DNA of 41,792 bases from positions 1 through 41,792 of the forward strand of contig CAYHGV010000009.1 in assembly GCA_964356135.1 (NCBI GenBank), written 5' to 3'. A program made the position numbers and the translations under genes. This DNA is from CAYHGV01 sp964356135 (GTDB lineage Bacteria; Hydrothermota; Tepidihabitantia; CAYHGV01). This document shows positions 33,253 to 41,619 of the stretch, piece by piece. The notes below the pieces were generated by a model. The model was given only the letters and a program-made list of their open reading frames with translations, was not told the DNA's origin and did no database searches. Each line of letters opens with the position of its first letter. The first letter of the stretch is position 1.

Positions 33253-35105
33253 AAAGACTTTTCTGGTTGATACTTTCAGCGGGTTCGATTTACGGTAATA
33301 TCAACAGCGGTTTATCATTTCTGCAATTGGGGGTTGGAGCCAGAGGGCCTGGCCTGGGAGGGATTGGTACCGGCATAACGAGTCCTGAGGCACTCTATTA
33401 TAACCCTGCTGGTTTAGGAAGACTTAATCAATCATTTGTTTTGTTAAACCACAGCAAATGGTTGAACAATATCCGCTATGAATACGTATCTTACGGCCAA
33501 TCAATAGGTTACGGTTTTATCAGTTTTGGGGTTAAAGGGCTTTACACCACAGATTTGGAAAAAAGAATTAATGATACTTCAGAACCTTTGGGTTATTTTG
33601 GCGCGTATGGTTTAAGTGCCACTGTTGGATATGCTTACCCGGTACTGAAAAGATTAGCAATTGGTGCGAGCCTATCAGGAATAACACAGGCTCTGGATAG
33701 GTATTCTGGATTTACTTTGGGCGTTGGATTGGGGTTAAATTATAAAAGTCCTATATCCGGGTTGGATATTGGTATGGCACTCATTAACTTAGGCCCAAAA
33801 CTTAAACTAAATACGCAACAAGTTAACCTGCCGTCCCAGATGCGCTTAGGCATAGCTTATTTACCATCCGAGCCTTTTCCAAGTGTCTTTTTTGATATAA
33901 CAAAGGGTATTGGGTACGGATTCGGTATTAGTTCAGGTTTAGAATATAAAATAAATATAGCAGCTCTCCGAGTAGGTTATGGTTCAAATGGAGGAATCAC
34001 TTTAGGTTTTGGAATGGAATGGGCCCGGGTTAGTTTCGATTACTGTTTCCATCCATTTCCAGGTATAGGACTCACTCACCAGTTGTCTTTGATCTATTCC
34101 TTAGGTTCGAAAGTTCAGGCTAATCCAGAGGACCGATTAATGGCTACAATGCATTTAACCAGTGAATCGTTTTACAACGACGGATTGGTTGCAATGTCGA
34201 ACGGTAGTTATGATGCTGCGAAAAAAGAATTCGATAAAGCTTTAATCTGGGACCCAAACAACTCCAAAGCATTGTCTAAATACGAAGAATCAGTTAAAAA
34301 GTCGAATGAAAAGGCTGTTGTCGAACATTACCAGCGCGGACAGCGGTTTTTCAGCAATAAGAATTACCTTGAAGCAGTGTTTGAATTAGAGTATGTTATC
34401 ACCCTCGATTCTACTAACACAAATGCCAAATTATTACTTGCTCAGGCACAAAATCAACTGGGAAGACCGGTCAAAGCAGAAAATTATTTCGATGATGGTT
34501 TAAATTACTATGCCCAAGGCAGATACAAAGAAGCAATAACCGCCTGGGACAAAGTTATCTCCGAGAATCCAGACCGGACCGACATCGCCAGTTACATAGA
34601 ATCGGCTAAGGCTAAAATTCGGCAAAAGGTGGACAGCCTTGCAGATGAAGCTCTGACCCTGCAACAGCAGGCAAAATATAAACAAGCTCTGAATAAACTT
34701 AATAAAGCATTGGTTGTTGATCCAGGTAACCAGTTGATCTTAGCCAGGATGGGTGAGATTAGAAATTCAATGCTCAAAGAGATTGGAACTCATCTCTACA
34801 AAGCCATCGAATATTTCGGAAATCGTGATTATCAAAAAGCGGAGACAGAATTTCAGCTTGTACTCAGTTTTGACTCGAACAATCGGGATGCTAAAGAGTA
34901 TCTGAAGCGGCTTAAAACAATAAAAACTCAAACCAGTGATGATCTCTACCGCAAGAACATTATGGCAATTACCGCCTATGGGTCTGATGATTTAGAAACA
35001 GCGATCAGATTGTGGGAGGAGATACTTTCCGAAGACCCTAACTTCCCTGACGTCAAAAAGAATCTTTCCCGCGCACGTGCAAAATTAGCTGAGATAAAAG
35101 GTTAG
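33249..35105 (+). CDS. PorV/PorQ-like outer-membrane barrel fused to TPR repeats
   Basis: A 618-residue protein. The signal peptide (MKRLFWLILSAGSIYG) is followed by SGLSFLQLGVGARGPGLGGIGTGITSPEALYYNPAGLGRL, the family mark of PorV/PorQ and related FadL-like barrels (x-NPAGL). The beta-barrel spans about residues 20-285 with alternating strands. From about 300 to the end, seven or so TPR units follow (YNDGLVAMSNGSYDAAKKEFDKALIWDPN and similar). PorV helps deliver sorting-tail proteins in type IX secretion. The ATG overlaps the stop of the VCBS protein gene, so cargo and barrel are translated together. The fused TPR domain would face the periplasm. The gene is AT-rich compared with its neighbours. 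Confidence 0.8.
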   Translation: MKRLFWLILSAGSIYGNINSGLSFLQLGVGARGPGLGGIGTGITSPEALYYNPAGLGRLNQSFVLLNHSKWLNNIRYEYVSYGQSIGYGFISFGVKGLYTTDLEKRINDTSEPLGYFGAYGLSATVGYAYPVLKRLAIGASLSGITQALDRYSGFTLGVGLGLNYKSPISGLDIGMALINLGPKLKLNTQQVNLPSQMRLGIAYLPSEPFPSVFFDITKGIGYGFGISSGLEYKINIAALRVGYGSNGGITLGFGMEWARVSFDYCFHPFPGIGLTHQLSLIYSLGSKVQANPEDRLMATMHLTSESFYNDGLVAMSNGSYDAAKKEFDKALIWDPNNSKALSKYEESVKKSNEKAVVEHYQRGQRFFSNKNYLEAVFELEYVITLDSTNTNAKLLLAQAQNQLGRPVKAENYFDDGLNYYAQGRYKEAITAWDKVISENPDRTDIASYIESAKAKIRQKVDSLADEALTLQQQAKYKQALNKLNKALVVDPGNQLILARMGEIRNSMLKEIGTHLYKAIEYFGNRDYQKAETEFQLVLSFDSNNRDAKEYLKRLKTIKTQTSDDLYRKNIMAITAYGSDDLETAIRLWEEILSEDPNFPDVKKNLSRARAKLAEIKG

Positions 35106-35165
35106 TGCAAAGACTTAGAGTAATACTTAACAGCAAATTATCAGTGAAAGCATGTCCAAAATGAT

Positions 35166-35307
35166 AAAAATTATCACGAAGACACGAAAAAGACGAAACC
35201 ACGAAAACACTAAATTTTTTTATAGTACGGACTTAAGAAATTTCGTGTCTTTTAATATTTTGTGCTTTGATTTCACTGCGTTCAATCTATACTTCGTATT
35301 GCGTGGT
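35166..35307 (-). repeat. Dispersed 142-bp repeat A, copy 2
   Basis: The inverted counterpart of 10877-11018, of exactly the same length. On the minus strand it starts ACCACGCAATACGAAGTATA, matching the other copy almost perfectly for 44 bases, and ends CTTCGTGATAATTTTT. The interior has diverged. It ends 18 bases before the start of the transglutaminase-like gene. Because it is open in that gene's frame, an apparent 58-codon extension results that I do not consider coding. Confidence 0.85.
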
Positions 35308-35325
35308 AAATCTGGGGTTTTAAAG

Positions 35326-36462
35326 ATGGTCCTGATCTTTTTTATAGCTTGTATTTTCAATTGTTCTTTCAATAACAAACCGCATTACTGGAGAGAAATA
35401 AGCCCTTATGTCCCAGAGGATTACAAAAATCAAGTTTTCAAAGTTCTATCCCATGCAAAGAGTAATAGAAATGAATTAATAAAGATCATAAAATCGGTTT
35501 CATCTGACCAGACAAACAGTGCCTCGTTTATAGTCGCCAATATGCCGCAGGTAGACCTTGCCGCTGCCAAAGCTTCTGTTCTGATTGATAATATTGAACT
35601 TGCCTACCGCGCACGGTCTTCGTTCTCCTGGTCAAAATATGTACCTGACAGCCTTTTCCAGTATTATGTTTTACCCTACAGGGTATCGCAGGAACCGATT
35701 GAGAACTGGCGCCCGATGTTTTACGATTCGCTTTGCGTTAAAATAAAACAAGCAGAGAATAACAATGAAACCATATCTATGTCACGTGCGGCAGCGATTG
35801 TAGATGGCTGGTGTGGAGAGCGGGTGAAATATAAGCCCACTCAGCGCCGCGACCAGGGCCCATTGGAATCCCTTAAATCTGGTTTTGGCCGATGTGAGGA
35901 AATAATGATCGTTCAGATTTCGGCTTACCGGGCTGTAGGCATACCTGCTCGCGAGGCCTGGACTCCATACTGGGCAGCCGGCGATGATAATCACGCCTGG
36001 ACTGAGGTCTGGGTAGACGGTAAATGGACCGGTCCTCCGGCGAAACGTGCCGCGTTGGTTTTTACCTCGGTTTACGGCGTCCCCCCAAATGATACTTCAC
36101 TTTATCGGAAAGGCTCAAATTACGCTATTGTTAATGTGACGAATAACTATACCAAGACCGGAACCATGAAAGTAAGCCTAACCAGACAAGGTCGACCGGT
36201 AAAAAACACGCCGGTCATAATCTCGGTCTTTAACTACGGCAGCTTAAGGCCTATTGCCCGAATCCTCACCGACCGGTCAGGTAAAGCTGAAATCCCGGTA
36301 GGCGAAGGAAGTTATTTCATCACGAGCGGCACCCAAAAAGACCATACCTGGGTCGTGGAGTATGTAACTGCCGGTGAAACCAGAGAAGTGGCATTGAATC
36401 TCGACAAACCCAGGGAGTTAAATGCTCAGTTTTGGCTTCGTTATAATCCTCCGGAGGAATGA
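35326..36462 (+). CDS. Transglutaminase-like exported protein, probably active
   Basis: A 378-residue protein with a hydrophobic N-terminus (MVLIFFIACIFNC), possibly a short signal or lipoprotein anchor. A helical region (about 25-160) is followed by a transglutaminase-like core: SGFGRCEEIMIVQISAYRAVGIPAREAW with the nucleophile at Cys190, DDNHAWTEVWVDGKW with His223 and Asp231. The last ~100 residues form a beta-sandwich domain (VSLTRQGRPVKNTPVIISVFNYG ... AEIPVGEGSYFI) like carboxypeptidase-regulatory folds. It may hydrolyse or cross-link peptides at the envelope. The substrate is unknown. The next gene is a paralogue lacking the triad. The start avoids repeat A. Confidence 0.78.
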   Translation: MVLIFFIACIFNCSFNNKPHYWREISPYVPEDYKNQVFKVLSHAKSNRNELIKIIKSVSSDQTNSASFIVANMPQVDLAAAKASVLIDNIELAYRARSSFSWSKYVPDSLFQYYVLPYRVSQEPIENWRPMFYDSLCVKIKQAENNNETISMSRAAAIVDGWCGERVKYKPTQRRDQGPLESLKSGFGRCEEIMIVQISAYRAVGIPAREAWTPYWAAGDDNHAWTEVWVDGKWTGPPAKRAALVFTSVYGVPPNDTSLYRKGSNYAIVNVTNNYTKTGTMKVSLTRQGRPVKNTPVIISVFNYGSLRPIARILTDRSGKAEIPVGEGSYFITSGTQKDHTWVVEYVTAGETREVALNLDKPRELNAQFWLRYNPPEE

Positions 36463-37596
36463 GTGAACCGGTATCTCTTATTTTTTTTCCTGTTGTGCCA
36501 GGTTTGGGCTTTTGAGACCTTTAGCCCGGAAAAAGAACAAGAGCTACTTGCCACAGTTCCAGAGAAGGACCGCTCCCAATTAATCGAGGCTTTAAAAGAT
36601 GCGGGTGGGAACTGGTCCGAGTTGGCAGGTGCGATTAAAGTCCTTACCGGCGAAAAGCGGGATGCGGCAGTGTGGCTTATTCTCAATATGCCTCATCTCG
36701 ACCGGTTGGAAATAATGGGTGCGGTCCTGGTAGAGCATGTTGAATATGCGTTCAAAGCGCAGACAGCATTTAAGTATGAAATTCCCAAAGCTTATTTCAT
36801 GGACTATATTCTGACCTATCGGATTTCGGACGAGCCGGTCGAGGGGTGGCGTAAACCACTTTTTCTGCAATTCGCACCGATGGTCAAAAATGCCAAAATC
36901 CCGGCAGATGCCGCCCGAATTATCAATACATGGATCAGCCGCACTATTAAAACCCGGGCATCAGAATTTTTTGGTCCACTCCAGTCACCGCTCTTAACTT
37001 TAACATGCCGGCAGGGCACGGATGAAGAGATTGCCATTTTAACCACCGCGATTCTTAAGTCATTGGGCATCCCCGGCCGCCGGCTAATGGTCGAGTGGCT
37101 GGGAGAGGAAGATGGTGGCGCAAGCTGGGTCGAAGTTTTAACCAAAGAAACCTGGTGTCCACTTTACCCGCTCGATTCAAAAATCTTCGGTAATTTAAAA
37201 AAATACGAATCAGAGTACCCGCACAACATCACTGCGGTTACCACTCAGACTGCTTTCGAACAGAAGCTTGTGACTAAGGAGTATACCGAAACCGGCATTT
37301 TTGAGCTGAATTTTTTAGAAAACGGTAAGCCGAAACCAGGTTTCGAACACTTTTCGGTCAATGTTTTTAACGGGGGAGGCTATCGAGCATTAGACGATGT
37401 CGGTGGAGCTGCAGACAGTACCGGTAATTATAAGGTCGAATTAGGCGAGGGCTCTTATGAGATTATCGTCGGCGTTCGGGACACAACCGGTAACCCTTAT
37501 GTGACCGCGCAGGAGGTGATGCTAAGCCCTGGAGATACCGTCCATCTCAGCTTCGAAATTTCGGTTCCTGCTTATCCACCGCTAAAAGAACAATAA
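36463..37596 (+). CDS. Transglutaminase-like paralogue with lost catalytic residues
   Basis: A 377-residue exported protein (signal MNRYLLFFFLLCQVWA) with the same architecture as the preceding one: helical region, transglutaminase-like core, C-terminal beta domain (FSVNVFNGGGYRALDD ... VELGEGSYEIIVGV). Shared context: NMPHLDRLEIMGAVLVEHVEYAFKA, TYRISDEPVEGWRKP and GTDEEIAIL...LGIPGRRLMVEW. Aligned with the paralogue, the nucleophile position is Asp187 and the histidine position Ala220, so it is probably not an enzyme. It starts at GTG with CCGGAGGA upstream and directly follows the active copy. It may bind the same substrate or regulate its partner. Confidence 0.78.
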   Translation: MNRYLLFFFLLCQVWAFETFSPEKEQELLATVPEKDRSQLIEALKDAGGNWSELAGAIKVLTGEKRDAAVWLILNMPHLDRLEIMGAVLVEHVEYAFKAQTAFKYEIPKAYFMDYILTYRISDEPVEGWRKPLFLQFAPMVKNAKIPADAARIINTWISRTIKTRASEFFGPLQSPLLTLTCRQGTDEEIAILTTAILKSLGIPGRRLMVEWLGEEDGGASWVEVLTKETWCPLYPLDSKIFGNLKKYESEYPHNITAVTTQTAFEQKLVTKEYTETGIFELNFLENGKPKPGFEHFSVNVFNGGGYRALDDVGGAADSTGNYKVELGEGSYEIIVGVRDTTGNPYVTAQEVMLSPGDTVHLSFEISVPAYPPLKEQ

Positions 37597-37607
37597 CTGA
37601 CTTAATA

Positions 37608-38912
37608 ATGAATGTCTATGAATTGATAAAGAAAAAAAGGGATGGGTATACCCTCACTCCGGAAGAAATCGAATTTCTTGTATCCGGGTATGTAACCGGC
37701 ACAATCCCGGATTATCAGTTTTCTGCATTTTTAATGTCGGTCTATTTTGCGGGGATGAACACCAATGAAATTTTGGCACTTACCAAGGCACTGCTCAAAT
37801 CCGGCACGTCTCTCGATTTATCTTCGGTTCCCGGTCCTAAAATCGATAAGCATTCGACCGGCGGGGTAGGGGACAAGGTCTCGATTATTCTTGCACCTTT
37901 AGTTGCTGCCTGCGGCGTGGTGGTTCCGATGATTTCCGGGCACAGTCTGGGCCATACCGGCGGAACCCTCGATAAACTCGAATCGATACCCGGATTTCGA
38001 ACCAACCTCTCATCGTCCGAATTCATCAGAAATCTTTCTCGGATCGGCGTGGCGGTCGCTGGTCAGTCTTCCGAGATCGTTCCCGCGGATAAGAAAATTT
38101 ACAGCCTCCGGGATGTCACCGCAACGGTCGATTCGATACCGTTAATTGCGGCAAGCATCATGTCAAAGAAATTAGCGGAAGGAATTCAGGGGCTGGTACT
38201 CGATGTCAAAACCGGCTCGGGTGCATTTATGCGGGAACGCGCCCACGCCCGGCGACTCGCCCAAACGATGATTGCGATCGGTAAGAAGATGGGTACGAAT
38301 GTTACTGTGCTCATCACCGGTATGGACCAGCCATTGGGGAGGGCGGTGGGCAACAGCCTCGAAATCGTCGAGGCAATACATGCACTTCGGGGGAATGGTC
38401 CTCGAGACCTGATAGAACTCACCTATGCCCTGGGTGTCGAGATGTTGGTAATGGCTGGAATGGCAAAAGAGTTTAAAGAGGGAATGAGAAGGCTTACGAG
38501 GTCAATAGCCGACGGTTCGGCGTTAGACAAATTTCGGTTGATGGTCAAATTCCAGGGAGGAGACGAACGAATAATAGACGATATGTCGCTGTTACCCACT
38601 GCCCGCTTCGTCGATAGTGTTCGTGCCAACCAATCCGGCTGGATTTCGAAAATCGATACGACTAAAATAGGGTTGTTGTTAATAGAACTTGGCGGCGGTC
38701 GGAAAAAAATCGGAGATACAATCGACCCGGCAGTTGGTTTTATTTTTGAAAAAAAGCTCTGCCAGCGAGTTAAGCGGGGCGAGGTAATAGTCAAAATTTT
38801 TGCCAATGACCAGCTGCGAGTTCAGCCTCTGACCGCAGAATTAGCAAAGGCGATAACCGTTTCTTCTTCACCCCAGAAAACCCAACCATTGATTGTCGAG
38901 CGAGTCAACTGA
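37608..38912 (+). CDS. Pyrimidine-nucleoside/thymidine phosphorylase
   Basis: A 434-residue enzyme of nucleoside salvage that splits thymidine or uridine with phosphate into base and (deoxy)ribose-1-phosphate. It opens YELIKKKRDGYTLTPEEIEFLVSGY. The phosphate-binding loop is KIDKHSTGGVGDKVS (about residues 80-94), followed by ISGHSLGHTGGTLDKLESIPGF, YSLRDVTATVDSIPLI and LDVKTGSGAFM. The length suits the bacterial DeoA/Pdp group. Whether it prefers thymidine alone or all pyrimidine nucleosides cannot be told. It follows the transglutaminase pair by 11 bases and may be read through. Confidence 0.93.
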   Translation: MNVYELIKKKRDGYTLTPEEIEFLVSGYVTGTIPDYQFSAFLMSVYFAGMNTNEILALTKALLKSGTSLDLSSVPGPKIDKHSTGGVGDKVSIILAPLVAACGVVVPMISGHSLGHTGGTLDKLESIPGFRTNLSSSEFIRNLSRIGVAVAGQSSEIVPADKKIYSLRDVTATVDSIPLIAASIMSKKLAEGIQGLVLDVKTGSGAFMRERAHARRLAQTMIAIGKKMGTNVTVLITGMDQPLGRAVGNSLEIVEAIHALRGNGPRDLIELTYALGVEMLVMAGMAKEFKEGMRRLTRSIADGSALDKFRLMVKFQGGDERIIDDMSLLPTARFVDSVRANQSGWISKIDTTKIGLLLIELGGGRKKIGDTIDPAVGFIFEKKLCQRVKRGEVIVKIFANDQLRVQPLTAELAKAITVSSSPQKTQPLIVERVN

Positions 38913-38914
38913 AG

Positions 38915-38943
38915 TTGACATGCTGCCCTTGTATGGATAAGAT
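38915..38943 (+). promoter_or_regulatory. Promoter of the NADase-type domain protein gene (leaderless type)
   Basis: TTGACA (38915-38920), 17 bp, TAAGAT (38938-38943), six bases to the ATG at 38950. It begins directly behind the previous stop codon. Confidence 0.75.
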
Positions 38944-38949
38944 CCTTCT

Positions 38950-39561
38950 ATGAATATAGCTATCGTCCGTTCTGTACTCATTATTCTCATGGTATCGATT
39001 GTTCCTTGCTTACAAGGACAGGAAGAATTTCCGATTCTCAAAGCCGAATTGGGCGAACCCCCGCTCGAAGATGATATCAGCGGCTGGTGCTCGTTAGGTT
39101 GTGCTATCGGCTGGGACCTTGAAGCTTCTTCCCAGTTACCGGCGCACGGTAAAAATTCCTACGCCGTTTCAAAACTGAATGACGGACTTATTAAAACCGC
39201 CTGGATTGAGGGTGTTCCCGATTACGGAATCGGCGAGTATATTATTTTTAAGTTTAGCGATTCTTTATTCTACACGGCTGACAGCGTCCCGTTCTTTGGG
39301 TTGTCGGTGCTCAATGGTTACTGCAAAAGCGAAAAATCCTGGCAGGAGAATTCACGAGTAAAAAAACTCAAAATCTACTACAATCATACGCCGTACTTTA
39401 TTCTTGAACTCTTCGACCGCGCTACCATTCAGCAGTTTACTTTTGGCACGATTTATCTAAAACCGAACGATACACTCAAAGTAGAAATTCTCGAGGTCTA
39501 TCCCGGAACCAAATTCAAAGACACCGTCCTGTCCGAGCTGATACTGTTAGGAGCCCATTAA
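38950..39561 (+). CDS. Exported protein with NADase-type glycan-binding (discoidin-like) domain
   Basis: A 203-residue protein. The signal peptide IVRSVLIILMVSIVPCLQG is followed by a single domain: SGWCSLGCAIGWDLEASSQLPAHGKNSYAVSKLNDGLIKTAWIEG, IGEYIIFKF, LSVLNGYCKSEKSWQENSRVKKLKIYYN and TLKVEILEVYPGTKFKDTVLSELIL. The A..LnDG...TAW.EG and ..l.i.NGy.ks...y..NsRvk.l... pattern matches the NADase-type glycan-binding domain, related to the F5/8 type C fold. There is no enzymatic domain. It has its own promoter. The ligand is unknown. Confidence 0.75.
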   Translation: MNIAIVRSVLIILMVSIVPCLQGQEEFPILKAELGEPPLEDDISGWCSLGCAIGWDLEASSQLPAHGKNSYAVSKLNDGLIKTAWIEGVPDYGIGEYIIFKFSDSLFYTADSVPFFGLSVLNGYCKSEKSWQENSRVKKLKIYYNHTPYFILELFDRATIQQFTFGTIYLKPNDTLKVEILEVYPGTKFKDTVLSELILLGAH

Positions 39562-39570
39562 ACGCTGCTC

Positions 39571-39599
39571 TTGACATCCGGCAATAAATCCTTGATTAT
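39571..39599 (+). promoter_or_regulatory. Promoter of the M50 protease operon (leaderless type)
   Basis: TTGACA (39571-39576), 17 bp, GATTAT (39594-39599), five bases to the ATG at 39605. Confidence 0.75.
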
Positions 39600-39604
39600 C
39601 ACTT

Positions 39605-40684
39605 ATGGAAAACAACGAAAAAATTTATCCGAGCGATGAAATTGTAAATTCGTTACTGTCGTTCCTGGAGATACGAGAAGCCAGCGCCATGCTTGGCTAT
39701 ACTGTTGTCTTCGGTAAAATCAGACCACCGATTCCGGTGAATGTAAATAACATAAAAGCCTATCTTAAAAACCTTGGTTATTTTTCGACCTTTGAAACCA
39801 AAGGCGACGAGCATATCGTCCGCTTTGGGTATCAGTCGATTCCCAAGCCCAAACACCGCGGTATCTGGCTCAATATCCTGCTCTTTGTTGCTACCGTTTT
39901 TACTACCCTTTTTGTCGGTTCGTTTCAGAACAACGGCAACCCGTTCGTCAATCCGTTAGACCTGATTAAAGGAATTCCTTTTTCGTTTTCGATACTTTTG
40001 ATTTTAGGCAGTCATGAACTGGGCCACTACTTCATGGGCAAAGCTTCGGGCATCGATGCCACCCTTCCTTATTTTTTACCGGTTCCCCATCCGCTAATCG
40101 GGACGATGGGCGCGTTTATCAGAATCAAATCTATTATTCCCAGCCGGAATGCCCTGGTCCGGCTCGGAGTGGCAGGACCGCTTACCGGTTTTGTTTTTGC
40201 CGTACCGATAACTATCATCGGGCTGGCACTGTCCCGGGTTCAGATGATCGCCGATATGAAAGGCGGTTTAGGGCTCGGTGCTTCGTTGATTTTTACCCTG
40301 CTTTCGAAAATATTTTTCCCGAAAGTTCCAGCCGGTTTTGATGTTGTTTTACACCCGATGGCGTTTGCCGGCTGGTTAGGGCTGTTTGTGACCGCGCTCA
40401 ATCTCTTGCCCATCGGTCAATTAGACGGCGGTCACGTCGCGTATGGGATTTTCGGCAAATACCGGCGCTACGCGATGATTGCCGTACTCGTCGGGTTAGC
40501 CGGTCTGGGATTTCTCTGGCCCGGTTGGTGGGTCTGGGGACTGTTAGCGGTAGTACTGGGTCTGCGCCATCCTGCTCCCCAGGATTCCATCAGCCCGATC
40601 GGTACGCGAGAAAAAATTCTGGCTTTGCTTGCACTGTTGGTGCTGATTCTAACCTTCACCCCGGTTCCGTTTTCGATGATTTAA
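39605..40684 (+). CDS. Site-2-protease-like intramembrane metalloprotease (M50 family)
   Basis: A 359-residue membrane protein with about seven or eight helices. A soluble N-terminal part (1-85) comes first. The zinc motif HELGH is at 137-141 in a membrane segment, and the third ligand lies in LLPIGQLDGGHV (about residue 270). PYFLPVPHPLIGTMGAFIRIKS between them is the flap typical of plant EGY1-like and bacterial S2P homologues. It has no PDZ domain, which separates it from RseP. S2P enzymes release membrane-bound regulators. The target here is not known. The stop abuts the ATG of the four-cysteine protein, which suggests a shared role. Confidence 0.9.
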   Translation: MENNEKIYPSDEIVNSLLSFLEIREASAMLGYTVVFGKIRPPIPVNVNNIKAYLKNLGYFSTFETKGDEHIVRFGYQSIPKPKHRGIWLNILLFVATVFTTLFVGSFQNNGNPFVNPLDLIKGIPFSFSILLILGSHELGHYFMGKASGIDATLPYFLPVPHPLIGTMGAFIRIKSIIPSRNALVRLGVAGPLTGFVFAVPITIIGLALSRVQMIADMKGGLGLGASLIFTLLSKIFFPKVPAGFDVVLHPMAFAGWLGLFVTALNLLPIGQLDGGHVAYGIFGKYRRYAMIAVLVGLAGLGFLWPGWWVWGLLAVVLGLRHPAPQDSISPIGTREKILALLALLVLILTFTPVPFSMI

Positions 40685-41467
40685 ATGGTCACCAATCGAG
40701 ACCCAGGCGATAAATTTATAACCGGCGTCTACAACTACTGCGATCGGTTTTGCGAACGGTGCACGCTCACCCGGCGGTGCCGGGTTTATGCAGATGAAAA
40801 GGTTCGAGTTGAAGAACACAAAAAGAAGGGCGAAGACCCGCACGATTGGGCTGTAGTGCTGGACGATGTTAAAAAAGAATTTGAAAAGACGATAAGACTT
40901 ATTCGCGAGGCGGCAGAAAAAGAAGGAATCGATCTTGAATCCAACCCCGATTCGCCGACGCCGGCTGAATCCGATCCGTCCACCCACCCGTTACATAAAT
41001 TGTCGCGCCAGTATATGGCACACGCCCACCGGTTCCTTGAGAATCTGCGAAAAAAGATAGAAACATTCCGACAGGATTTGGCGGTCTGTGCAGGAACGAC
41101 ACCGGATTCGGTTACCGATTTGAAAAAAATCATCACCGATTACGAGACCGTGCTCTGGTTCCACACCCTCGTTCCAGCAAAAATCCACCGGGCGCTGACC
41201 GCACAATTCGAAGCGGCAGAAGACTCAACATCGGATTTTGAATCCGACGATGCGTCGGCAGATGATGCGGCCGGTAGTGCCAAGGTTGCCTACTACGGGC
41301 TTGAGCGCTCCATCTCGGCGCTCCAGGCTCTCTATGAGTGGGAAAAGGATGATGAAATCCTCACCCTGCTGGTTCTTGCCGACCGGATGCGCCAGATGCT
41401 CGACCGGGAAATCCCTGGTCACCGTTCATTCCACCATCCCTGGTTTGAAGCCCATCAGATACCATAA
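40685..41467 (+). CDS. Four-cysteine conserved protein of unknown function
   Basis: A 260-residue soluble protein without a signal peptide. Near the N-terminus it has YNYCDRFCERCTLTRRC, a C-x3-C-x2-C-x5-C cluster suited to a zinc or iron-sulfur site. The rest is mainly helical and charged (VVLDDVKKEFEKTIRLIREAAEKEG ... RRCRVYADEKVRVEEHKKKGEDP), with a low-complexity acidic linker (EDSTSDFESDDASADDAA) at about 180-200 and a final helical segment ALYEWEKDDEILTLLVLADRMRQMLDREIPG. I have seen YNYCDRxCERC-type sequences only in uncharacterised proteins. It begins at the base after the M50 protease stop, so the two are almost surely one transcript. Confidence 0.7.
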   Translation: MVTNRDPGDKFITGVYNYCDRFCERCTLTRRCRVYADEKVRVEEHKKKGEDPHDWAVVLDDVKKEFEKTIRLIREAAEKEGIDLESNPDSPTPAESDPSTHPLHKLSRQYMAHAHRFLENLRKKIETFRQDLAVCAGTTPDSVTDLKKIITDYETVLWFHTLVPAKIHRALTAQFEAAEDSTSDFESDDASADDAAGSAKVAYYGLERSISALQALYEWEKDDEILTLLVLADRMRQMLDREIPGHRSFHHPWFEAHQIP

Positions 41468-41529
41468 GCTGCAATAGTAAATAACATACGCGGGTACGCT
41501 GGTAGGTTACGTGCCAGAGAAAAAAACTA

Positions 41530-41619
41530 TTATTTTAGTTTGATGATTTTTCGGATCTCCTCGAAAGCGCCGACGTGCATTCGACAAAAATAAAGACCTG
41601 CCGGTACGATTCGTATCCA
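41530..41619 (-). pseudogene. Remnant of a sorting-tail protein gene at the CRISPR boundary
   Basis: The minus strand codes WIRIVPAGLYFCRMHVGAF followed by EEIRKIIKLK and two stops (TAA, TAG). The PAGLYF...K.IKLK pattern is the last ~29 residues of a Por/FlgD-type sorting tail, as in other proteins of this window. Upstream it meets an in-frame TAG (41620-41622) that lies inside a CRISPR repeat copy. The rest of the gene is gone, so the reading frame was cut at the array end. Confidence 0.75.

Noticed and set aside
35152..35325. N-terminal 58-codon extension of the transglutaminase-like protein
   Set aside because: It is translated repeat A, and the hydrophobic N-terminus begins at 35326.
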